Shown: positions 44,153-55,820 of the stretch, piece after piece
How positions within the stretch are numbered: position 1 is the first letter of the stretch
How the letters are laid out: each line of letters begins with the position of its first letter
The notes under the pieces: model-generated
What the model was told of the DNA's origin: nothing
Seen by the model: the letters and a program-made list of their open reading frames with translations, nothing else
The model's database searches: none
Origin: Hemileia vastatrix
Lineage: Eukaryota; Basidiomycota; Pucciniomycetes; Pucciniales; Zaghouaniaceae
DNA length: 64,000 nucleotides
Direction: 5' to 3'
Assembly (NCBI GenBank): GCA_030280995.1
Contig: JASXTE010000029.1
Coordinates: 124,001 to 188,000 of the forward strand
Position numbers and translations under genes: made by a program

Positions 44153-45794
44153 TACTCCCTTGTTCATCTGACTGTTTCTTCTTTTCTTTTATTCTACTGA
44201 CTCTTGGTCTCCTCCTTTCATCCACTTCGAGGTATTTTCTTCATATTTCACTGTTGCACTGTTTCGATGTAAGCTGAAAGCTCAAAGTTCCGAGTTGCTC
44301 GCATCAAGAAGCCCGGCTGACTGTTTTACTTTTCATTGCATTTGGACTCTCAATCTCTCTGTCTCTCCTCGAGTACCTGTTACAGGGTCTGTTTCTTGCT
44401 TTTTTCCTTTCTTCCTCTCTTTCTTACATTTCACTCTCAACTTCCAATCCAATTTACGGCAGGAGTTGTACTTGTTCTCCCTTTATTTTTTCTCTTTTCC
44501 TTTTTTTCTTCTCTCTCTCTCTTTCTATCATTGCCTTTATTTCTCTCTCTCTCTGTTTCTGTTTCTATCTTTTTCTCCTTTTCTCTCTTTCATGACTAAT
44601 CAGTGGGCTGGTCCATGTCTTCTTGTTGCCCGAAAAAGAGCCGACAAAAAGTGTCGACCGCCTCTGTATCGTTGTTTCTCCGTTTTTTCCTTTCTCCTGT
44701 TTTCTCTTTTCTCCTTCTCTTTCATCCTTCTATTTCTCTTTGCCTCTCTTACTCTCTCATTTGGCAGATGAATTCTTCACTTTCGGTGTAAAAAGTAAAA
44801 GAGTACTTTGACCAAAAGGTAAAAGAGTCCTAATCGCGTGATCTGAGGTGGCAAATGCACTTTCCCGTCCACCTGTCACAGCCCACATGCCTACTGAATT
44901 GTGATTCATTGGATGATTTAGTCATACACTTCAACTTTCAACTTACCTGATCTATCTTTCTATCCTTGCAAGGATTAACCGCGAATTATTTATTACCCTG
45001 TGTTAACTCACGCGGATACCTTTTTCCTTCCTTCTCTTCCATGTAAACTGCAGCATAAAGAAACTGCCTCTCTTCTTTCTCCTTCTTGTTCTTTCTCCTT
45101 CTTTCTCCTTCTTGTTTCTCCATCAATGTGTCGGCGGAATTAGTGACTTCAGTTGAGGTACAAGTTAACTGAAACACTTTTTCATCAAACTCCTCCTTTG
45201 GTCGACTACTTCATACTCAACATCAGGTAATCCAATAGACTTGACTGCTTAACTTTTTTTCCCTCTTTTCCTCGTTTTTTCTCTTTTCCCTGCTTCTTGA
45301 ACCAATTTCACTGGCAGTCACAAGCAAATCTCAATGAAAAGTACTCACACTTGTTATCTGCTTGGATAAATTGGGTGATGTTGCTAAAATTGACAAGCGT
45401 GACATTTGCCTTCTCACATCGAACACGGAGACACTCGAACACTCGAACACTCGAATACTCCAACAGTGGAACATTCAAACATCACATCATTACATCATCA
45501 CATCGACATCGTCATCGTCATGTGTCTCCTCTGCATCTTTTCTTCTTTTCTTCTTTTCTGCTGGCTGACTTTCTTATTTTTTCATTTGCAATTTTGCCTG
45601 TTGGGCTTCATCTTTGGCTGGGTGATGTAAATAACATGTGTATTTTGCCCAGAGTTGTCTGTGACACAAATCATCCTCATGTGTGACATGAGCTACAGTT
45701 AGTTACATGTTGCATATGCATTGGCCGTAAGATTTGCTTTGGACTGTTTTCTTCTTTTTCATGTCTTTCATTTTTGTGTGACTTTTCATCCTCA

Positions 45795-45795
<1 letters not shown>

Positions 45796-45833
<38 letters not shown>

Positions 45834-45848
45834 TCTTTCTCTTTCGCC
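45796..45848 (+). repeat. (CT)n microsatellite
   Basis: About 15 uninterrupted CT units followed by CTTT variants. Confidence 0.9.
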
Positions 45849-45878
45849 TTCTTAAACTGATTCGCTACGGATTAGCTG

Positions 45879-45909
45879 ACTTTTAACTTTTAACTTTTAA
45901 CTTTTTTTT
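45879..45909 (+). repeat. (TTTTAAC)n tandem repeat
   Basis: Three heptamers with flanking partial units. Confidence 0.8.
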
Positions 45910-46765
45910 GTAGACTTGTGGACTTGTCTACTTGTTCTTGTGGTGGAGTCAAAGTATCTCAAGAAAATCTCCCCCACTCTTTGAGTTGAAACATTATTTT
46001 TCTTCAATTGAATCTGCGACTCGCTTGAGCCCAAATGTCTTTCAGTCAGGTGATGCAAGTTAATCCTGTGTATGTATCTCTCCCTCTGTGTGTGTGATTT
46101 AAGGGAAAAAATGATTTTCGTGACAGTTGTTGGTTGCCGGTTGAAAGTATATTCACTTGTTGATTTATTGATTGTAGATTGAGATCATTTGAAGAAATTT
46201 TTTTATCTCATTTTTTCCATGTAACGTCACGTGAGTTACTCTTTTACCTTTTGCCTTTTTTTTATATCCTTTAAACTTTAATCAAATCAGGTGTCATTTA
46301 AATTGCAAGTAAACTGCGTGCTTCAAATTGTAGCATGAGAGATGTTATCCGTGTATTTTCATTTTGCACTGGGTGTTCGCTGTTTGCAGTTCACTCAGTC
46401 AGTCAAGTTACTCAGTCAAGTCAGTGTAGTCTTTTCATTTTTTACTTCTTTCACTCTTGTATCTGTTTTTGGTGTCCGAGCCATTCACAAGCACAAGCAC
46501 AAGTCACAAGCAATGATAAGAATTTTTATGGAAGAAGGAGAGAAAGTAATTCTTTCCATGCGGGTAATGGAACTGCCCGAGAGAAAATTTGGGCAGGAAC
46601 TAAGAGAGGCTAAGCAAATGTTTGCTTCACAAGGAATATTCCGTCATCTCTCTTTCCCTTTTGCTGCATTTTCATCTCTCTCTATCTCTTTTACTCAAAG
46701 AATAAAAAGACAAAATAGTGAACTTTTACTGCTAGCCAAGGTTGACCTAGTCGATTTGCTTGTAG

Positions 46766-47104
46766 TTCGCACTTGTTTGCCAGATCGATGATCGGACATC
46801 CGTCCAACCTGTCCACGGCTCATCGATTCTTCCTCCTGACATCCTCCAGGCAGGAACAATGGCTGGCAAAGATGAAGATGATAGAGATGATGATGAAAAA
46901 AGGTTGATGAGATCCAACAGATGGAGATCTACCACTCGGACTTGCACAAAGAACAAATAGTATAAAGATGCTTCAGATGAAGAGGATGATGATGAAAAAG
47001 TCTTCGGCAGTGGAAAATCTCCCCGTTTACGCTTGACTAGTTCAAGCCCAAATGTCTCATCGGCTCAACTTCTCCTTCTTCATCCACACACAAGGACCAA
47101 GTGA
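46766..47104 (+). other. Exon-like block with an in-frame TAG
   Basis: After AG at 46764-46765 (or the better TTTGCCAG at 46782-46783), one frame is open for 64 codons, reading QIDDRTSVQPVHGSSILPPD then an acidic run and KRLMRSNRWRSTTRTC. It stops at TAG 46958-46960 and the same frame resumes YKDASDEEDDDEKVFGSGKS to TGA 47102-47104. A GTAAGT donor follows at 47108. A different frame is also open for about 40 codons. It could be two exons, a decayed exon or chance helped by GAT repeats. Confidence 0.3.
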
Positions 47105-48170
47105 TGAGTAAGTGAAAATCCTCCTTCTTTCATCTCATCTCATCTCATCACTTGCAACTCATCCTTTGCTTCATTCAATTGTCAGACACTTCATCACACA
47201 CTTTTGCACACTTGACGCCGATGAAAACGACTTAAACAATTTCCTCACAGCTGTGATGGTGATGCTGCGATGCTGTAATTCTTGTGTCCCTGTGTTCATG
47301 TGTTCATGTGTTCATGTATGTTTCTGTCTCCTGTTGGCCTCTGTTCTCATCTTTCTCTCTTACTTTCCTTCTTTCCATCGTAAAGTGTATTTGCAAATTG
47401 TCTCTATGTCACATTTATCTCTTCAACTGGACTCATTGCATTCCCTCGACAAATATATTTATAAACTCAACTGTTCTAATGACAGAATGATGAGTTAACT
47501 ATTAACCATCATCATGAGAATCATCCCGCTTACACGAATTACTCACTACTACTTCTCTTTGTGCGAATGGCATTGTTATTTTCACCAGGGAAAAGGTTGA
47601 CAAGAGGAGAAAAAAAGATAACTCGTTGCAAAAACAAAGAGTCACAATAAAAGCCATTATTAAACTTGTGATTGTTGATGATTAAAGATACAAATGTTCT
47701 CTCTTGATCAATGATTACTCACTGTTGATTCAAGTTGATTCATGCTGATTCATGCTGATGTTTGTCCTGAGTGTCTTGTGACTGTTGTTCTGATGAAAAG
47801 TCACATATAGATGAGATACGAAGAGAAAGGTAAAACTCAACTTTCATCTTTTCAACCAGAGTGAAATGGAAAAATATTTTGCCCCTGACACAGAGAAAAC
47901 AGAAAATACACAAAAGACACAGAATAAGCGAGTCAATTAGAGTAAGGATAAACCACGCGAAAACATGAAATTTTTAAGTCAACATGACAAGGATGCCACG
48001 TAAAAAAGAGCAGAAAGTTTCTTGTTAAAGATAAAATTGGAAAAATAGAGAACTGATGACACTTAACGTTTCATGCTGGAATGAATTTCATTCTGCCACT
48101 TGACTTGCCTTTCACCCTCATCTTCATCTTCATGCTCATCCTGTTGGTTCTGTTGCTGCTGTTCACTGTG

Positions 48171-48208
48171 CTCATTCTGCTCATTCTGCTCATTCTGCTC
48201 ATTCTGCT
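48171..48208 (+). repeat. (CTCATTCTG)4 tandem nonamer
   Basis: Four nonamers, the last degenerate. Confidence 0.9.
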
Positions 48209-49404
48209 ATTTCTACTCATCCTTACGATCTTGAGATGAGAAAATCGTGTGATGACAGGAGCAAACAAAGTGTCCTTGTCTATTTGACTGGGATGCTTCT
48301 GATGTTCCTGATGATTCTGATGCTTGGGGTCCTCTTGAACAGTCAAATGTCCAGAAAAGGCAAAGAAGAAGAAACAAGAATGGTGGGAGACATCGACAAG
48401 CAGATTGAGTGTCGAGAAGGGCAAATTACTTTGACTTTGTTCAACTTGACCAAGTCCAGTGTGTCCTTTGAACCATTTTCTTTTCGTATCTCTGCCTCTT
48501 CTATTCCTTTTTCTTCTTTTTCTTCTTTTTCTTCGTTTTCCTTTTTTTCTCATCTTACTCCCTCACCGAGTGGGTGGAGTGAGATTTAGGTTTGTTCCTT
48601 TGCACTTTTTCTCTTTCTCATTTGTACTTGTGATGAGAGTGGATCAAACAAAGTACTTTCATTGGTTCACTCGGCTGAGAAATAAAATTGCTTCTCTCAG
48701 ATGAACAGTGAACAAGACACAATTCTCTCCAATTATTGGACTGGACAAGAGGGGGTGTTCATTTGATTCGAGTGTACACTGAGAAGACAAGAAGAGGTGA
48801 AGAGGAGAAGAAAAGAAAGATAAGAGTAGAATAGGAAAAGAAGAAAAAGAAGAAAAAGCCAAGAGCCAATAGACAAGAGTCGAAAGTCAAATTACAAGTT
48901 GAGAAAGGATAAAGAATGTTTTCCTTTCACCCGAGAACCAATGTTCCTCCACCATCTTCACTTTGGAGGGTCGGCATTATTTTTCAGGTGTCTCTTAGCC
49001 TCCCTCTCTTTCTTTTTTTTTCTCTCTCTCTGGACCAAACAGAGTGTCCACTTGACCGGGTAAATAATGACCATCAGGACTGATGATGACTGAGGTCTCG
49101 GGGGAAGATACAGCGACTGAGGTGCAATGGGCAGTAGGCAATGGACATGTTGCAAGTTGCCAGTTGTAAAAAAAACGGTGGTTTTATTCTGCAACCTGAC
49201 CAGGTCGTTAGTTCAACTGTTACCGGTGAACAAGGCAACTCGTGGAATGATCAGTAGTGCAAGTCCAATCATTTGTCCTCACATGAGTCACTTTTATCCA
49301 CTGCCAATGAATTGAATATGTGTTTGCTCACTGTGCTTGTGTCTGTTGTTTCGTGTCCTTTAACTTGACTCTTCTCTCGCTCTCAACTTGAGCTCAGAGG
49401 TTGT

Positions 49405-49424
49405 GTGTGTGTGTGTGTGTTTGT
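49405..49424 (+). repeat. (GT)n microsatellite
   Basis: About ten GT units. Confidence 0.8.
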
Positions 49425-50709
49425 GTTGACAAACGTTTACACAGCAACAAACAATCAAAGAACAACAGAAAAAAAGTAGAAAAAAAAGAACCAGGAGTAA
49501 ACAATAAAAATACTTTACTCATAGTCAAGTGAACTTTGTCCAGTGCATCTGCACATTGTTTTGCCTATTTTCTCATTTTGTCTGTTTGCTGGTACTTATT
49601 TTTTTGTATTTTTTTCTTCAGTTTTTCTTGCAGACAGCATATGCAAGGAATGAACACACTCACAGCAGGTCACTCGGCTGAGGGTTGCACCTGCCTTGAG
49701 TTGCTTTGAGTTTCCTTCAGTTGTTTTCTTGGCTCATTTCACTTGGGTCAAGAGAGTCTGTTGAAGAAAATGTCTGAAAGATGTAAACTTGAGGTCTGTG
49801 CGCTGCTTTGCACCTCACACTTCTTATTCACATATCTTATACCTTGGACAGGCATTGACTGACGAGGATGAAGATGATGAAAATGATGAAAATGATGAAA
49901 ATGAAAAAGACCAAGAGGATGAGAAGGATGGCAAAAGGAGAATGGGAATGAGAATGAGTCACCGGGAGACAAAGTCAGCTGAACTCAACTCAAATCAGCA
50001 GGAAGAGAGGGCGGATGAAAGAAAGAACCACACACAGAAAAAGGAAATGAAAAAGCGACTCTCTCCTGGCAATTGTATTAGGAGATGCCTCACGTTGCCA
50101 TCAAAGAGAGAAAAAAATAAAAGAAACCGGTCTGGTCAAATCAAACGCACGCACATCAATGTAATTCGAGTTCTGTTCTGAACTCATCTCGTTGGCCGTT
50201 TCTCGTCTCTCTCTCTTTTTTTTCTCCTACTTTCTCGTTTCTCGTTTCTCTCTCTCTCTCAATCTTTCGTCTTTCATCTATTGGTCAACCTGTTCTCCTT
50301 CCTCTACTTGTGTTTGTCTCTCTTTTGCTGTGTCTTTCTTTATTTTCTTTACCTCCTCCCTACGTCAGTTGGAAGATGCAATTGCGACAGAATGAAAGAC
50401 AATCAATTGAATTCATCCGAGTGCAGGACTAACCAACAGTAACAATAACAACTGTGGTTAGTTGGCTTGATTTTTGTCTCATCCTGGATGGTCAATGCTT
50501 TTCCTTTGGTCATTGATTGTCATTTCCTCCCCACCGAATAGAAGAAAGGACATTTGATTCATTGATCGACTCACTCAGAGGAAAATATGAACAAATAAAT
50601 AATCATTTATTTATTTACTTGTTTATCATTTACTGTGACAGCAATGATTTAACAAGTAACATGCGAAATCATTTTCATCCTCATCACCAAGTGAGTGATA
50701 AAAATAACA

Positions 50710-50800
50710 AGAAGGAGAAAAAGGAAAAGAAGAAAAAGAAGAAGAAGAAAAAGAAGAAAAAGAAGAAAAAGAAGAAAAAAGAAAAAAAGAAAACAAAATA
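50710..50800 (+). repeat. (GAA)n/(GAAAAA)n purine tract
   Basis: Ninety bases of A and G only, made of AAGAAGAAA and AAGAAAAAG units. Confidence 0.9.
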
Positions 50801-51231
50801 ACGTCGATAAATTAGTACAGTAAATGACATTTGAAGAAAGAATAAACATCTATTAGTTTATTGATGTGTCCCATTGTGCCTAAAGTATCTTATACAAATT
50901 GACGTGAATGAGTATCATTGAGTCCGGAAAGAGAATTTATGGAACATTTGGAGTGATACTTGACATAGTTAATGATGGTCGTCCAAGTCGTCCAAGTCGA
51001 CGGTCTGACCATCTGACAGAGACCAGTCATATCAACAAATTTTGTCAATTGATAAATAAATCATCTTTTCAGAGATGTCCATATCAAATGGATTGTGAAA
51101 ATCATATCGATGGTGATTGTTTTACATTTCAAATTGAATCAGCAAAATAGATTGAGGGAGAGAGAGAGTGAAAGTCGCAAAGTGAGAATAAGTCAGATAA
51201 AGATAGAAAGAGAGAGACAAAAAGAGAAGGA

Positions 51232-51259
51232 GAAAAAGAAAGAAAGAAAGAAAGAAAGA
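51232..51259 (+). repeat. (GAAA)n microsatellite
   Basis: Six GAAA units within a longer purine tract. Confidence 0.85.
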
Positions 51260-51750
51260 CAGATGACTCGACAGCATGGGAAAGATGAGAGCGTAATTTA
51301 TCAGCAATTTACAGGAACGAGTGTACCGATGTTGCATGAGTGATCAGGACGAATTGGCGAATAGTCTGAATGGTTGGATGGTCATCCGCAGGGAATTAAT
51401 GTATGGACTGTAACTGACACACTTTACATTTAAGCACAAAGGATTTTAGCATGAATGGTCAAGACAGGAGCAAAACTAATGAATCACCAGTCATCCTGAT
51501 GGATGAAGAGTCAGACCGAGTGTATTGCATGAATGAAACTTTTCACTGTACCAACAAAGTTCTAGGACAACTTGTGGAGGGCAGAATGGTGGAAGAGTCA
51601 ATTGTTCGGCTGTTGAACTGTTGGTCTATTGGACTGTTGTACTTTCCACTGGATGTCACAAAGTACCGAAAGTTGAGTACCGAAGTATACAAGATCACAA
51701 GTTGCTTGTTGGATGTAAAAAAAACTTTTTACAGTAAAAGCAGCATGAAG

Positions 51751-51784
51751 TAGCAAAAGTAGCAGAAGTAGCAGAAGTAGCAGT
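51751..51784 (+). repeat. (AGTAGCAGA)n tandem nonamer
   Basis: Three to four nonamers. Confidence 0.8.
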
Positions 51785-52188
51785 TGTTAGAACAGTTGTC
51801 AAGTGTGAGTGTGTGAGTGTGTATGTTCACATTGGCCATTTGGTGAATCAGTTGGGGTGATTTAAATCACATGGACATGTAGGACGCTTCATTGATGGGC
51901 GACGCGAGTAGGGGACATTTGTTACAAACGAAATGAGGGAAAAGAAAGAGTCGCAAAGAGGAAAAGAGAGAGTAATTCATTGAAAGTCATTGGACGGTGA
52001 TACATTTCATTGTATCATGTAGACCTTCTTTAGGTCCTTTGATTCTTCATGTTCTCCGCTTCTTCAGTTCTTTGGTTCGTCATTCGTTTAGTTGTTCAGT
52101 TCTTTAGGTTATTTCAGTAGTTGTGCTTGTTCTTTCTTCCTGTCCTTCTCACTTGCATCAATTTGTTACGGGTCTGGCTGTTGGGTGC

Positions 52189-52222
52189 GGTTGAGTCTGT
52201 TGAGTCTGTTGAGTCTGTTGTT
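52189..52222 (+). repeat. (TGTTGAGTC)3 tandem nonamer
   Basis: Three full units plus a partial one. Confidence 0.85.
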
Positions 52223-52943
52223 TCCTTTTTCCTTCTTTTTTCCTTCTTTTCTTCTTGGCTACAGTCTGATTCATTGGTTCTACATCTCATTGTGAGGGAA
52301 AAAAGTTCGGGTTTTCTTTTGTCACAAGGAAAAAGGGAAAAAGGATAAAAGAAAGTAACAACCAAAGGAGGGCCAAGGACAATTGCAAAAGGAGACCAAA
52401 AAAGAAGAATGTGACCACTTGAACCGACTTCGGAGTTCTTTTCTTGGCTCCTTTCATCTGACCATCAACTCAAACTGGCGCACACAATGAAACTCGTCAA
52501 CCACTCAAGTCTGTCCCGTGGTCCTAAACTGGCCGCATTTAAATCCGCTCTTCTTAAATGGAAACTTTCACTCCAATGGATTGAGTAGTGGATTGAGCAG
52601 TATGTGTACTCAACGAACTTACTCTTGGTAGCTCGGTGTGGCTCAGTGTTCACTGCTTAGTCCACACAGAGTACAGTTCACTTGTTAAACAAAAGTCTTC
52701 TCATACACTGTAGAGATACACTGAGGGACCAGTTAATGGACTAGTCAGATACGCCGGGCCAAAGGTGACTCTGCATCCTCCCTCTGCCCTCCCCCTCATC
52801 CTCCTTCTTCACCTTTCGCTTTCTTTCTATCTTTCCTTTTTCTCACTCTCCCACTTTCTTACTGTCTCATTCTCTCCGTCACTTTTCTAACCTCTCTGTA
52901 ACCTCTCTTACCTTTCTTACCTCTAAATCTGCCGCCCTCCCAG

Positions 52944-53000
52944 CTGACAAGGACCTCATCGTCTTTATCCTCCAACCACTCTCACAGGTCAGCACTTCAG
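52944..53000 (+). other. Candidate upstream exon
   Basis: Fifty-seven bases bounded by GCCGCCCTCCCAG and a consensus CAG/GTAAGT donor, one of the best splice-site pairs in this half of the window. Read in phase 1 it gives DKDLIVFILQPLSQVSTS and leaves phase 1, which matches the entry phase of the exon at 55816. It may be a coding or a 5' UTR exon of that gene. Confidence 0.4.
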
Positions 53001-54607
53001 GTAAGTCCATGATGATTATTCAGTAACTTTCATTGGCAACTGTCTATTATTTGGGATGTGTCAAATGATACACTCAACGCCCATTTTCAAAGGACAGGTG
53101 AGTAAAAAATGAGCAGGGGAAAGAATCGTCCCTAATGGTGATGATGATGAAGCAACGAGGAAATAGCTTGACAGCGACACCAGTCAGTTGATTTAAAATG
53201 CCAAGAAAAGAAAGAAAATAAAATATTTTGGAAGAAGAGAAAGAAGAAGGAGAAGAAGAGGACGAGAAGGAAGAAGAATAAGAATGAGAATAGGAAAAAA
53301 AGGAAGAAAAAGAAAAGAATCATCAAGATCAATGGTTCAATGGTGACTGCTCCCCTTTGCATTTAAGCAAAATTGGGCAAATTATATGTTTTGTGAATCG
53401 CGGGCGTCGGCTCAACTTTAAAATGTAAAATTGCCTCCGGGGTCACTTGAAAAAAAACATTTCAACTTGTTTTAATTACAATTGTACAAGTTTTAACATT
53501 TTTTCCAATTCATTTGGTTACTCAGTTGAAAATTTACTCTTTCAATTGACTGAGATAAATTTTTTTCTTCTTTTGCCGTTTCTTTTTTATTTCATCTTGT
53601 TGCTTTTTATTCATTCTTTTTGATTCCTGTTAATTCTTGTTTCTTTTTCTCTTGCCATCTCTCTTGAGTCGTTGCATCTGATGTTGAGACACTTAACTGA
53701 GTAAGAATAAAAGACGATCTGTTAATGTCATGAGCTTGTTATAGATGTGGAACATTTTAATTAGAAATGTATCACATGGAAGTGATGTCAATTCGATGTG
53801 AATTTTCAATGCAGGTGGTTTTCCTTTGACCTATCTAACGGCAAAGCAAATTCACTGACCATCAATACTCATCAAAAATGACGGGAACTGGCTATCGGCA
53901 ACAGGCAACAATCAATCGATGATCAAGGATCAAACATCAAAGATCAAACATCAAAGACCGAGTATCAGGTATTTGAGATGACCAGGAGACCAAAAAAGTA
54001 AGAAAGTAAGAAAATAAGAAACTGAGAGATTGAAAGACCAGGAGATGTGAGACCAGAAGGACACACATGGAGATGAGGAAACCCCAGCGAGTGTAGCGAG
54101 ATCAATTGAATGTCAGCCTCGTTTAAATAAGATGGTGACCATGGTGTTGTGATGAATATTATTCCTTGCGGTTGTTTGATTGACCACATGGCCACAAATC
54201 GAACGGATCATTGAGTTTGTGTGACGTGACTGAAAGATAAGAACTTGGAAAATGCTTATTCTCTTGTCATGAGAGCAGTTTTGGGTGAGTGAGTATCATT
54301 GCAGGTAGAGTGTCGGTCAAACCAGTCTTTAAAACACCATCCGGTGCACAGCTTGACCCCTGCACAGATGCAGCTTTACAATTGAGGTAAATTTTGGAGA
54401 ATGCAAAAAGAAAGAGGATGCAATGAGGAGCAGGAGGTGGCTTGATGCCACTTCATGATTACCCCTGCCTGGCCCTGGTGCCTTTCTTTTCTTTTTTTCT
54501 TTTTCTCTTTTTCTCTTTTTCTCTTTTTCTTCTTCTTCTATTTTTTCTCTCTTTCTCTCTTTTCCTCTTTTCCTCTTTCTTCCTTCTTTTCTTCGCCTCC
54601 TTGGCAG
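53001..54607. other. Non-coding stretch, probably intron
   Basis: Lies between two splice-bounded blocks. It contains a GA-rich run at 53225-53325 and an AAAGATCAAACATC repeat near 53925-53959. No gene was seen. Confidence 0.4.
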
Positions 54608-54717
54608 AGATGGTCGTCGTCCAAGACTCAAGGTGTGAACGAACATGAGATGCCATTGGTCCAGTCGAGACGAGGCATAATAATGGTCAAAGGACCAAAG
54701 ACCAAAATGTAAGGAAG
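54608..54717 (+). other. Candidate alternative 5' exon
   Basis: A 120-base pyrimidine tract and CCTTGGCAG precede 110 bases ending in an AAG/GTGAGT donor. The only open frame (RWSSSKTQGVNEHEMPLVQS) stops at TAA eight bases before the donor. A non-coding 5' exon of the 55821 gene is therefore the likeliest reading. Confidence 0.35.
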
Positions 54718-55820
54718 GTGAGTTGCTCCTCAAGTGGACAACAGGAGGACATATGGTCTTTTCTTGCAAAGCACTTCAAGTGTGATCTTGGCATTATTTG
54801 TGACTCGAGTTTGCAGGTCCCTCTCCTCTTTCGTTTTTTTCCTCTCTTCTTCTCTTCTCTCTCCTCTCTTTCTCTCTCTCTCTACCTTATTCTTCATTGT
54901 CGAGTGCGAATGGTGAGAGCGACACAAAATATCTGGAGTGCGATCGCACTTCTTTTGTGCTATTGAAGAACTTCTCTATTTTTCTCATGATTGCTTCCCT
55001 TCCTACCTTTGCTGCCTTTTTCTAACTTTGCTGTTTCTTCTACCTTTTGCTCCCCACTGATGGCTGCCTGCAGGCCATTTCGGACATTTGAAGAGAAAAA
55101 AAGTGCGATGAGTAAGTGAGCCGCACCTCCAGTTCAAATGGCAGTAACAAGCAAAACAAATGAAAAGCAAAAGGTAAAATAGCAAAGATACTTTAATTCT
55201 GATCAATGGTATATAATGACACCAATTACGGAACAGCAGCCAAATTACCCTGACAACGTGCAACTAGTAACAAGTGAAACTTGTACTTACTTACTTACCT
55301 ATTCCCCTGTGAGGAAAGTAGAGAAGATGCAACAGTCAGCAGTCAGCATACAACATGAGGAGTCAAATGAGAGAAATAAGAAAAACAAAGCGAGAAGAAA
55401 CAGAGAGGAAAGAAAAAACAGAAGAAGAAAAGAATAAATGAAGAACAACAGTGCCATTGCAGGACTTTTGGCACTTTTAAAAGTTGAAGAGAAGAGAAGA
55501 AGGAGAGTTAGAGCTGACTCCTTCGGTCAAGGAAAGGCATGAGGAACTTGCCTCATGCTGGTAGCGAGCGCATGAGCGCAAACAGCACCAAATGTTTCAG
55601 TGAGAGCAATGTTTAGCGGCTTCAGTTGCCTCTCAAACTCTGTCGAGGTCGTATCTGTCGTATGTGACTCTCTTCGTCTCTCTTTTTCCCTCTGTATCTC
55701 TTCCTCTCACTCAATACTCCAACTCGTGTTTCTTTGCAACTCTCTTGATACTTCTTTCTTCAACTCTCACTCTGCCTACATATCTGTATCGTCATTCCTT
55801 GCGAGCTGATTTCAGCCAGC

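Larger units (their letters stand above)
42238..46765. other. Long non-coding stretch, strongly pyrimidine-rich
   Basis: T- and C-rich tracts dominate the + strand at 43400-43830, 44390-44760, 45240-45300 and 45770-45850. No supported gene was seen. It may be intron of a + strand gene. Confidence 0.5.
47105..52943. other. Non-coding stretch with microsatellites
   Basis: Pyrimidine and GA tracts alternate. Open frames of 80-160 codons (for example 48071-48553 on the minus strand, 49789-50181 and 51451-51753 on the plus strand) are low-complexity or lack context; none is supported as a gene. Confidence 0.45.

Noticed and set aside
40387..44811. Several frames of 80-170 codons rich in Phe, Leu and Ser
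   Set aside because: They are translations of C/T tracts, which lack stop codons in these frames and imitate membrane proteins.
48071..48553. 160-codon minus-strand frame with an RKKGKRRKRRK start
   Set aside because: It is built from GA repeats and the (CTCATTCTG) nonamer; no domain is visible.
51451..51753. Open frame of 100 codons on the + strand
   Set aside because: It reads somewhat protein-like, but about one such frame is expected by chance in 33 kb at this base composition, and it has no splice or promoter context.
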